From Neonectria sp. B-13 (lineage: Eukaryota; Ascomycota; Sordariomycetes; Hypocreales; Nectriaceae): a stretch of DNA of 64,000 bases. Below the pieces are notes generated by a model, which was not told the origin of the DNA, made no database searches, and saw only the letters and a list, made by a program, of their open reading frames with translations. Location of the stretch: assembly GCA_002682825.1 (NCBI GenBank), contig NOKP01000002.1, positions 4,095,378-4,159,377 of the forward strand, written 5' to 3'. Positions 54,674 to 64,000 of the stretch are shown piece by piece; the stretch's first letter is position 1, and every line of letters starts with the position of its first letter. The position numbers and the translations under genes are program-made.

Positions 54674-57600
54674 AAGACAAAGTAGACGCCATGCCCGCCA
54701 AAAAGCTGCCGCTCCGCCAATGGTTCGCTAATGTCCCGATGGCTCCCCCGGAAACCTCGGTCCCCGCGCGCCTCTGTCCACAAATGCCCATGGCAGCGCA
54801 TTCCAGCGTCGAGCAAGGTCGCTACCGAGCCCCTCGTCAACTGCGAACCGGGGCACCCTGCGGCCTTTGGTTGGCTGTGGCTGTCAGACAGTCAATAAGG
54901 TTGTCAAGCTCGCTCGGCCTCGCCGATGCGGTAGCCAGCCATCAATCTGACTGCCCGCCCCTCCACCGCCATCTCCGTCGCTGGCCGGTCTGAGCTCCGC
55001 CCGGTCGTCTTCTAGAAACAGACTTCAACCACCAGCACCGTCGCCGGTGTCTCTTGGATGCGGATAGTAGGCACGCATCCCTTGTGATTCCGAAGGATAG
55101 CCCATCCGACCACCGGCCGGCCCACCGGAGCACAGACTCAGCTAGAAGCTTCAAGTGGTCAACGACACAGACACCAGAGTTGAAAGTCGCTGAGCGCGAA
55201 GTGCTCTCCATCAAAGTCGCCCCTCTTCACCCCACCTCTTAGCCGAGATACAATGACACCGAGGGCATCGTCCGCCCGTGGCCCCGAGGCGCGAAACGAG
55301 TGAGAAAAAGCAAACATGCCAATTGCCCACCCTCGAGATCTTGCGCCGTTCCCGTTAGCTCTCGAGGAAGTGAGGCCACGCCCATCCCGCCCCAAGCCCT
55401 CCCAGGCTTCCTCAAATGGTCATGATTCTGGCTCTGCACACCGTCCTACATGCCCAGAGGCCCTGCCACGTCTCGTGCGACCAGAATGGTTTTGGGTCCA
55501 ATCCCGTCCCATAACATGAGACGCCCATGGCCAAGACATAAAAATATGGGACTCTATAATTTCCATCGGTAACACTCAGGTTCATTGCGTCCTATCTAAG
55601 GGCGATCTCTCGGCCCCCCCTGCTCAAGCACAGCAAGGAGTTGTCCCACAGCAAAATCGTGTGCCAAAATATTAGCTGAACTCTCTGGTTGGTCGGCTGT
55701 GAGCCGGTTGTCCCGGGACGTGATCACTCACAATATCACCTCCAACAAGCGATGCGCGGCCCCATTCCGAAGTGACGATCCTGGGATGTTTGATGCTTTC
55801 AGTGTAAAGTATTTCCTTTTTCGATAGGTACGATGTACATGCCCAATCTTCCATCATCAAAGTTAATCTCAGATCACGGGGCCAAATTCTAACTCGCATA
55901 ACCTCGCGTCATGTTGGCCAATCCCTGTTTGGCTTGGGAGATGCGATGCGAGCATCATGCCAGTCAAACTCAATGGAGACTCTGTGGAGTTTGGGGGATT
56001 TAATTCCATTGGCTTCACATCACCCCATCTTGGCCTCGTCTCCAAATAAACAGGTTCTGAATGATCGACTTTGACAGAGTACACCCGCCTAGTACAAGCA
56101 CGGGCCTAGATATGGCCATGTCTCCTGCCATTATCTCTCGGGTTAACTCCTGACACGCGAGAGCCTGTCAATTGTGGCCAGAGCGAACCCGTGTCTATAG
56201 CAGCACGTACATGCATTCCAACTCCGTGATGACCGCACCACCTCTGTTTCCACCATGAGGCCGCCGACTGCTGATGAGGGGGAAAAGGGAAATAGTCTAT
56301 CCCTGCAAACCGCCTCGGAACAACCCAAAAATTGATGGCCAAATTTTGGGCTACTACTTGCCTAGAGGTGAGGCCACCGGTGCTCACAGATCACCACTGG
56401 CCCGCGTCGATCGTTCACCTACCACGTCGCAATGCGCGTCTGCACACCGAGCGAGCATGTCTGTTGGTTTGGAACCCGGCACCTTCCTTGTATGTGATAC
56501 TGCTAACCCCCTCTCTTCAAGCAATTGGAAGTGGGAGATCAAAGGGGCCACGCAGCCGGGGAATACGGATTTCCGCACACAGTAAACGTAATCTCAGAGC
56601 TTGCGTCGTACATCCGAATTGGTATACACCGCACATAATGATTACTCCAGACTCCATTCATCTACTCATTCTACTCTCGCGTTTCAAATTTCAATCAAGA
56701 ACAACAAGTGCCATGACAGGCCATATCAACATGTAATTATAATTACAGTACTCGCCTCCCCCGACTTGCAATTGCGTCCCGGGAAAACAGACTTGAGCAC
56801 CACGGTGACACGCCCAGAAGCCTCAGGGGGGTTCGCCCTGGCACGGCAGCTCACCTCTTCCGCAAACGGCTCCGAATGATTACTACTCCATGCATTACCT
56901 GCCGTAGCTCTGTTGGAGGAACCGGGTCATGGAGGCGGATTCATGGTCACGATTGGCTGAAAACATGCGAAAGACTCACTCCACGGCGCAGAAAACCGTC
57001 GACCCATCACTGATGAACAAAGTCGGGCTGCCTTTGCGCTGTGTGGCCCGTGTCCCGGTGCGGTGCCTGTGGGAGGCGCTACACACAAGCTTCAAGTCAT
57101 GATTTGGCCGAGGATCTCGTTTGCCCGACCTAGCGGCTGGTCTAGGCATTGATCGCCCAGGGACAGCCTTGTAAAAACGATGTCTGTCGACGGACCACCA
57201 GCCTGACCAATATTTGTCCAGAAACTCGCTCAAAGTCTAGAACGTTGCGAGTTGGCGTATCACCGTTGTTGCTTGCCGAGACTTGTCAACTGGTGGGGGG
57301 GTGGTGCTCTAGCATTATGTTAGGAGTGCATCGCGGATGCTACAGTACAAAGCCCGGGTCTCGGTGTGTCCAAACGCTTTAGTCATGGCTTCAGATGGCA
57401 CTGCATGTCGGGTTTCTCTGATAGTGTTGCATTCTTGGTCTCGTGAAGAAGGGAATATTGAGATCTGATGGTGTACTACGCATGCGCAGCATGGAGCAGT
57501 TTCCACGCCATCGACCGCCATCGACCGCCACAACCACCGTGTCGGATGATTGGGGCAACCTATTTTCAGGGACTCGCTAGGATGGGGTAATACCCCTCGT

Positions 57601-59167
57601 GGAGAACGGGCTCGTCTGCCGGTCTCTTGCCCCGTGTGGCTTTGGTGCAATGGGGTGAGGAAGCTTCATGCCGTGCCGTTGCAGCTGTTTGTCGTCTGCA
57701 TGTCTCACTCTAGACGGCGAAACTCGACCACCGTTGACTGGGATGGCATGAGAAGCAGTGCCAGCACAGTCGACCCCTACCTAGGCAATGGGGGTCACTA
57801 GCGTTTCTCTTATCGTAGCAAGTCCTTCGGCTTAGGGTACGGGGTTTTTGCGGCGGAGAGACGGCAAAAACGGGTTGTGTCGCGATCATGGACAGGGCGA
57901 GCGTTTACCATGACGGTGGTCCCAACAATCCGCTAGAGATCTGCGATCGGTAGCTCGCGGACGAAGGGGCCAATCAATGTCCCGATGGGCGCAAGAACCG
58001 GATCCTACGATGGTGCCCTGTCGCGGGCCGTATCTCACCTAGTGGGCCCGGTGAGAGAAGGCGGACTTGCCACTTGACAAACAACAAGGGGAGCCGTTGA
58101 GAACTCCATCACCTACGAATAAAGCGCCATTCCGCGGAGATATCCAGGGCATTAGCTGCCTGTTGAACGTTCAGGGAGCTTCCCTGTCTGCCAAAAGCCT
58201 CGACGAAGGACTTGTTTCTCCTACCATGGTGCAGGATCACACCGCGGCATGGGCGTCGGGCGTGGGCTTGTGGGCGGGCGTGTGGGCATCCAGCGAACAC
58301 AAGGGCCAAGCGGCGTTTCACCTCAAAATGTTCTTGTCGGCGGTCGCCAGCATCGCGGGTGACCCGACACAATGGGTGATGTGCGCCATGCCGCTTCGGG
58401 GCCCCTGGTCGACTGCAGCGCCAGGGCGGGTGAGGATTTGCGAGGTGCCCGGCCCTTGTGCTGGCCCTTGGAGCCTGGCCACGTGTAGGAGGCCAGGAGT
58501 CTAGTAGTCAATCGGCCAGGGAGATGGGGATTATTGGGGCTTAGGACACTTGCCAAGCCGTTGGAGAAGCCGGCGGAGAGAGACGGAGGCACCAAGGTCA
58601 CAGAAGTCTGAAGTTTCGAAGCGTCCAGGCTTGGAAGAGAGGCAATCGATATGTCCAAGGGCCAGGGCGGGGGCTTTGAGTCGGCGCTGTCGCTGTGGAC
58701 AAGCACTCGAACCCTCGTTTGGGGTCTAGCGCGGTCTCTGCCCCCCCGGTCAACGATGTCACTGTCACCCTTCTACCCAGTTGGACAACAGTGTGACAGC
58801 CTCGGGCGGTCATGCATCCGAGATTATTGCTGCAACTAGACGGCTGCTCGGGTCTGGTGGTCTGGCATCCCGCCAAACCCGTCCTCCCAGAGCCCCAGAT
58901 GAGCCTCTGAAGAGGTCAAGGTCCCCAAGAGAGCTGCCTCCCCGGTCTGCCCGCCACACCTCCCGCCGCCATCGTTGCCCCTCTGGGCATCTGCCGTGTT
59001 GTCATTGCCAGATTCATCGACTGGTGCTGTCGCACACTGTCGCTCCCACCTCAATGAGGGTGGTGACCCGTCACTCGTTCAGCGAGCCATGGGTCCAGAG
59101 CGATCCCTGCGTGACGGGATCAGAGTGCTTCCCATACCGGCACTACGTCCACGTACGAGGGGTTTGT

Positions 59168-59203
59168 CTTGTCCTTGCCCTTGTCCTTGTCCTTGTCCTT
59201 GCC
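59168..59203. repeat. 6-bp tandem repeat (CTTGTC type)
   Basis: About six CTTGTC/CTTGCC units. A looser array of the same CCTTG/CTTGTC words recurs at about 59828-59878, and CTTG units at 60717-60740, so the right part of the gene-free region shares one simple-sequence theme. Confidence 0.85.
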
Positions 59204-61249
59204 TGTCGGCCTGATCAGTCTCTCTGCAACTCCGTATCATACCCGTCTCTCTCTATGTATGATCTGCCTGTCTGCGGGTGGTGTGGTGCTCGCATCCCTC
59301 CCAAGGGTTCCCCACATCTAGGCTTTCTTGCTCCTTCGAATCTGCCCAGGTCCGTCCGCGACCAAATGACGCAAGGGGTGTCCTAGTCGAGTCCTAGGGA
59401 CATCCTTAATCCCTGAGAAGGACGGACTGGGGGCGGCCGATCGGCCTGTTTCCACAGCGCGCAGTGCCATCTATACCATGTCTTAAGGAAACGGAACCAG
59501 ATGGACGACTATTACCGGTCCTCCGTGCTCGACCGCGCGGGAGTCAAACGATTGTCGCCCGGCCAGATCGGCACGAGCGAAGGATTCCGTCGGCGGCAAG
59601 GGGCGGGCTTTCGATAAATTGAACTTTACAGGAGCAGCGATGTTACGTCCGTTCCAGGCAGGACGGGACAGGATACTACACTACGCAGATGGCGATGTAC
59701 GAATATGGAGCAATACTGTACTCGTGCAGATGGTACTTGGTTCAGTAATTAGAGTCCACACCCACGGATGGATTGAGTTCAAGAAGGCATGGGCGGGGGA
59801 CGGGCCAGGAGAAGGCTACGAAACCTTGCCTCGCCTTTGTCTTGCCTTTTGTCCTGCCTCGCCTTGCCTTGTCTTGGTGTCTCTTGCGGGGTTGTCTGTC
59901 TCTCTCTGGGTGGTGTCTTTGGCCTTGTCCTTGGTCTTGGGAGGACTGTCTGTTTCTGACGTGGCGGCCCGTGTCGAAATGGCCCAGGCGCCCCCCGTTT
60001 GTTCTCTTCGGGGTCGAGACTCAGCCTGAAGGCTCTCCAGAGCCAGTGTCTCACGCCTTGGCGGCTAGTGGTGTTTGCTCCCGCTGGAGTACTCGGACGG
60101 CAGAGAGTGTTTGGAGGCGCCATCTTTTTCTGCAGCGAACCTGCAAACCAGCAAACCAGCACGACGGGAGATGCCGAATTTGGCTTCATGGCTGGCCTCG
60201 AACGTAAACGTACCATGTGGACTAGGCCTATGGACTCCGTACTCCGTACTATTCGTCCTGGCCTGTCCTGAGCGAGTGCGGCATTGGGCATGTTCCCGCA
60301 CGCCCCGTCGTATCGGCCCCCCGCCGCCCTCCCGCGGGTCTCCTCTTGGAGCTTGGGAAACACCTTGGCCGTCCCCCAAATCCAAAAGTCGTGGCCAATG
60401 GCGTCTCTCCCTGTTCCCGGCCTTAGCGCGCGACCCCAGGACTGGGACGGGACAGTGCAGTGGGACTGGAGACGACACTTTTTTCCGATCTGCGCGCTCG
60501 CCTAATTGCGGAAAGTTTTCCGCCAAGAACATCCACTTCCCGCTTAAGACAGACCGCGGCTCTGAGCCCGCCAGCACCAGTACCAAAACAGCCCCATCAA
60601 GATCCTCCCTCCTGGAAACCACACTGGCCGTGCCCCAAGGCAGACTGGACCGCCGGACAGGAAACGGTTGCGGAACGCCGTCCATTCTACGGCTTGTGGA
60701 ACACTCTCTCTCCGTCCCTTGCTTGCTTGCTTGCTTGCTTACTCGCTCGCTCTCAACCTCCACCCCCGACCCGAACCACGCCCTCCTCCAGTTGAAACGG
60801 GTGTAACAAGGCCCATGGAGATCTCCATCTCTGAAGGCATGGCATTTTCCGCGAAGGGGAATTCGTCAACACTTGCCAAGATGCTGGATCAGACGGCAAG
60901 ATGCATGCCATGACGTGTTGGAATGGGCTTATGGCATGCATAGTTGAATTTGGACATTCGTGTAATCTGTCAAGTGCCAACTCGTGAAACGGTGTGGTCA
61001 TCGTCGACTCTACAAGTTGGTTGGTGGTTGGCTTGGTGATTTGTCGTTTTTTTTCGGGGCGATTTAGGGTAGGCCACTCACCAGGAACAACCTCACTTAC
61101 ACGAGCTGCGGCCATATGCAGGCACCAGTTTTGTAACCCCAACATCCGTTGACAGCCTCTTTTCATGTCTAGACTCTAGTCTACCCAATTCCCGTCCTGG
61201 TGTCTATTTGCACTCGGGTGCCTAGTCTTACGCCTTGTATGTGCCATCT

Positions 61250-62140
61250 CTATACATTCGCAACCTCACTTCTCCATCCCCACCCACCCACAGCATCATG
61301 ACTGAGCTTCTGCATACCAGATGCCTCGCATATCTTAATCACAACCTCTCGCACTGCCCGTACCTCGTCCACACTCGCTCCCCCGTTAAGTGCACCTCTC
61401 AGGTGTCCCTTGAGTTGGGGATTAACCTAGAAATCAATGAGTGATGTCCGGGTTAGAGACGTGGGGAGACATCTCTGACGGGGACTACTTGCGTCTTGTG
61501 GAATAAGACTCGCAATAAGAACAAATGACGTCTCCAATGGACTGAGAACGTCGGTGTTGCTGAGAATATACCCATACACCAGTTTTGCCATCAGCCCAAG
61601 GTCCTCTGACCCGGATCGGTCCATCTGGCCCATCACCCTCCTTGCGATCTTTCCGTAGAGCTTGTCGAAAAAGGTCTGCCCCCGCTGTAAGACCAGCGGT
61701 GCTGGAGTCTCATATATATCTTGGTACCGTGAGGAGGGATTCTCACCCCCGGAGGCCACGTCGAGGAGCTCCTCTGGTGTTGCAGTTTTCAGTGCCATCA
61801 GGGCATTGATGGTCTGCGGGTTGTGTCAGTCTCAATCCCATCACGAGTTTTTTTCTTGTACCGCCCCTACCTTCGGCATGCCTCCGACAGCGGATGCTTT
61901 TATGAGAGCCTCACGCATTCGCCTCGAGACGTGTAGTTGGTCTTCATGCTTGGCAAGAGCTCCGGCTGTGTCAAGACCTTCCTCGATGGCATGTGTGTAC
62001 ACCTTGGGAAGCTCATCTGGCCGGTTCAGAATCGACAAAGTCGTGGCGGTGATAAAATACCAGGAGTTGCGAGGGAGGTTCGGCTGTTTGCGGATGGTCG
62101 CGAGGAGTGCTGGCGTGAGAATGGATGTTGTGGAGGACAT
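61250..62140 (-). CDS. Carboxymuconolactone-decarboxylase/AhpD-like protein
   Basis: Exons read on the minus strand: 62140-61871, 61813-61493 and 61426-61250; introns 61870-61814 (57 bp, GT-AG) and 61492-61427 (66 bp, GC-AG); 255 aa. The GC donor (CAAGAC|GCAAGT) is needed to join LIASLIPQD to VNPQLKGHLRGALNGGASVDEV, a family-typical run. The fold is an all-helical CMD/AhpD domain (HVSRRMREALIKASAVGGMPKTINAL; GYILSNTDVLSPLETSFVLIASLIPQDVNPQLKGH; REVVIKICEASGM). The CxxC redox pair of true AhpD is absent, so peroxidase activity by that mechanism is unlikely. Related fungal proteins include a peroxisomal CMD protein; no clear PTS1 tripeptide ends this one. Function unknown. It is divergent from HRD1. 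Confidence 0.88.
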
Positions 62141-62687
62141 GATGTTTGAGTTTCAAAGTTTCTCTTCGATGCTCAACTCTCAACCTCGGTCACCTGGCGG
62201 ATAGACGCCGGGCAAAACAAGGCAGGTGGGAAGTTCCCTAGAAAAGACTGCAAATACAGAAGTACTAAATAATCATACGGATAGATCAACTCGAGTAATC
62301 AATCTCGACGCCTGGCAACTTGGCAATCCGACAATGCTGACATTCAACGACATCTTCATCCTCGGCTTCAGGGTAGGCAACCGCGAGCAATTGTATGGCT
62401 GCGGATTCTGATGACGCTCGGCTAAATATCGGCAACCAAGGCTCAGCTGACACGCCGCTAAGAAGTTGAACAGATAAGCATCACGTGCCTCAATTCAAGA
62501 CCCCTGCGTTGCGTCATCGTCTTTGGTGTGGCCACTCGATAACGTGGCATCAATCAAGAGACAACGACGACATATTATCGCTTTCGTCGACGCATCCACA
62601 AGCGCGGCTGCGGATTCAACAATGGGGATGCAGGTGTAATTGGTTATTTTCCCACCATTTCAGACTCCATCAGTCTCGTCAAACCCG
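62141..62687. promoter_or_regulatory. Shared 5' region between the CMD-like gene and HRD1
   Basis: 547 bp between two divergent start codons. A TCACGTGC word at about 62482 is a good E-box-like (CACGTG) site. No gene is seen within. Confidence 0.45.
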
Positions 62688-64000
62688 ATGCCCAAGATGC
62701 GCCTGGGCTGGTACGCTGGGGTAGGTCGTTCCCCATCGCGAGAGCTCAGAGCTCCGAGCTCCGAGCTCCGTGGAGCTATCGTCTTGGTGTCTGAACTCGA
62801 TGCTGACTTCTCGCCACGCAGGCCTCGACGGCCCTCGCGGGCGCCGTCGTGCTCTCCGCCTTCTACCAGCGAGCCAACTTTTATTCGGCTATGGTCTATC
62901 TTGCCCAGAGCAACTTTTGTCTGTTGGTAGGCGTCCCGCACTTCCGGATTCCGAGCCCCCTCCCTCCCCCGGTCACATGCTCATCAACCACAACTTCTAG
63001 ATTCTGGTGAACTTCTCCTTGCTGCTATACAGCAGCTTTGTTTACGGGCTTACACGAGTGTTCTTTGGCCCCCTACGCGCGGTTGAAGTCGAACAACTGA
63101 CCGAGCGAGCATGGTTTGCGATAACGGAAACATGCCTAGCCATGACCATCTTCCGGGAGGAGATCGGCGCTTGGTTCCTCGTCATGTTTGCAGCGTTGGT
63201 TACAGGGAAGGTCTGGGGGTGGATTGGCGACGGTCGAGTTGAAGTTCTCGAGCAGCAACCGCCTGCGAATCCTCGATTGTTCCACCTTCGCCTCAGCGTC
63301 TCCCTCTCCCTCAGCTTCATATACGACATCTACATTCTTCGATACGCTATCAACACGGTGATCCAACAGGCACGGCCCAATATGATGGTGATGTTCCTCT
63401 TTGAGTTCGCCGTACTCGCTACGTGCTCGTGGCGGACTGGGGCGCGATACGCCTTGTCGCTTACGGAACAGAACATCCAGGAGGCCCAGAAGCGAAAGCG
63501 TCTTGCCGAGCGGAGAGCAGAGGTCAGAGAGGAACGGGAGTCTATTATCAGACGCCGACAGGCTGCTGAGGCGGCGGGCGAGGAGGTTCCGGACAACCAA
63601 GAACCGCTTCCCAATGAAGATGACATTGATGAGATGGACATCGAAGTGCCTGGGTGGTCAGCAAAGGGTGAATGGGTTCTATGGCTCGACCTCTTGAGCG
63701 GTAAGCTGAATTGCGTTCCTGTCCCGCTTCCATGGCTAACAGTACCAGACATGATCAAGCTCGGTATATATGTCGCCTTCTTCTTCATGCTCCTCACGTT
63801 CTACGGTCTGCCTATTCATATAATGCGGGACTTATTCATGACGTCTCGCGACTTTATCAAGCGACTGGGAGCCTTGTTGCGCTACCGAAAAGCTATCCAG
63901 GAGATGAATCGGTTTCCCGATGCTACTGAGCAGGAGCTCTCTCGAGAGGACACCTGCATCATCTGCCGCGAGGAGATGCAACCCTGGGCTCCAGAGAACA
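62688..64000 (+). CDS. HRD1: HRD1-type ER membrane E3 ubiquitin ligase, 3' part beyond the right edge
   Basis: Exons 62688-62720, 62822-62926, 63001-63700 and 63749 to beyond 64000; introns 101, 74 and 48 bp. It starts [11 protein letters not shown]; many family members start at the second Met (62697), so the true start may be three codons later. Successive membrane segments follow: [19 protein letters not shown], the [17 protein letters not shown] loop, [71 protein letters not shown] and [17 protein letters not shown]. The RING-H2 begins at [10 protein letters not shown] (first Cys about 349) and is cut off by the window edge. A charged stretch [17 protein letters not shown] lies between segments. 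The protein ubiquitinates misfolded ER proteins with Hrd3, Der1 and Usa1. It is incomplete here only because of the edge. Confidence 0.95.
62743..62772. repeat. AGCTCCG tandem repeat in HRD1 intron 1
   Basis: Repeated GAGCTC/AGCTCCG units (about four) lie inside intron 62721-62821. They lengthen this intron to 101 bp. Confidence 0.75.

Larger units (their letters stand above)
45816..61249. other. 15.4-kb gene-free region
   Basis: Apart from the C2H2 promoter and leader (about 45816-46500) and one N gap, I can support no gene here. Open frames occur on both strands at once (for example 60065-60763 minus and 60075-60806 plus), but they use non-ATG starts, have random composition and no motifs. 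It is not AT-rich, so it does not look like RIP-mutated transposon DNA. It contains several short tandem arrays (49846-49873, 50182-50239, 54628-54673, 59168-59203, 60717-60740), homopolymers, and TACTYCGTA words at 47889, 47896, 49460, 51791 and 60240. Non-coding RNAs or single-exon genes without homologues cannot be excluded. Confidence 0.45.

Noticed and set aside
60065..60806. Overlapping open frames of more than 230 codons on both strands
   Set aside because: The minus frame starts with GTG, composition is random with simple repeats, and neither shows a domain or motif. Open frames on both strands are expected in GC-rich DNA.
45816..61249. RIP-degraded transposon island
   Set aside because: The region is not AT-rich and shows no obvious TpA excess, unlike RIP-mutated repeats.
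63741..63748. Alternative HRD1 acceptor seven bases upstream (AACAG rather than ACCAG)
   Set aside because: It would add two residues in frame, but the branch-point motif CTAAC overlaps it, leaving no room. The downstream AG is preferred.
1..64000. tRNA, 5S rRNA, CRISPR arrays and transposons
   Set aside because: No B-box TTCGA in a cloverleaf context, no 5S-like sequence, no regularly spaced direct repeats, and no transposase, reverse transcriptase or long terminal repeats were recognised.

Overview
The window is nuclear DNA of a filamentous ascomycete (Pezizomycotina, most likely Sordariomycetes, perhaps Hypocreales). The evidence is short introns (about 48-174 bp) with GT donors, CTAAC/CTGAC-type branch points and AG acceptors, moderately GC-rich coding DNA, and typical Pezizomycotina families: a DUF3455 secreted protein, a fungal F-box protein, a caspase-like protein, a lone P450 and a Usa1/HERP-like protein. 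The assignment below phylum is inference. Two 100-N scaffold gaps sit in intergenic DNA, next to G and C homopolymers.

Layout. 1-4.5 kb: a Usa1/HERP-like ubiquitin-domain protein (minus, cut by the left edge), divergent from mitochondrial phosphatidylserine decarboxylase PSD1. 4.9-10.1 kb: an Hbn1/Frm2-type nitroreductase and a CysJ-like FAD/NADPH reductase without a flavodoxin domain (both minus). 10.1-15 kb: no gene, one gap. 15-17.2 kb: a spliced gene joining a caspase-like (C14) domain to a C2 domain (minus). 20.4-22.1 kb: a cytochrome P450 (plus). 22.9-25.7 kb: fibrillarin and ribosomal protein uL22/RPL17, divergent around a telobox. 26.5-29.1 kb: an F-box protein. 31.5-32.5 kb: a secreted DUF3455 protein. 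34.4-40.8 kb: Golgi coiled-coil protein CASP and a Vps3/TGFBRAP1-like tether, divergent. 41.4-42.3 kb: an EFM7-like methyltransferase. 43.3-46 kb: a C2H2 transcription factor with a 5'-UTR intron and a stop-free 591-bp candidate intron. 45.8-61.2 kb: 15.4 kb with no gene I can support. 61.2 kb to the end: a carboxymuconolactone-decarboxylase-like protein, divergent from the ERAD ubiquitin ligase HRD1 (cut by the right edge).

Most genes are unrelated housekeeping genes, but functions recur: membrane trafficking and lipid (PSD1, CASP, Vps3) and ER-associated degradation (Usa1-like and HRD1, one at each end). There is no secondary-metabolite cluster around the P450, and I found no transposon, tRNA, rRNA or CRISPR array.

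The most unusual items are the caspase-C2 fusion, the flavodoxin-less reductase with a double-cysteine motif, the candidate exitron in the transcription factor, two GC-AG introns, and an over-represented TACTYCGTA motif confined to the gene-free stretches. Exon structures were worked out by hand from reading frame, splice signals and family continuity, without transcript data.
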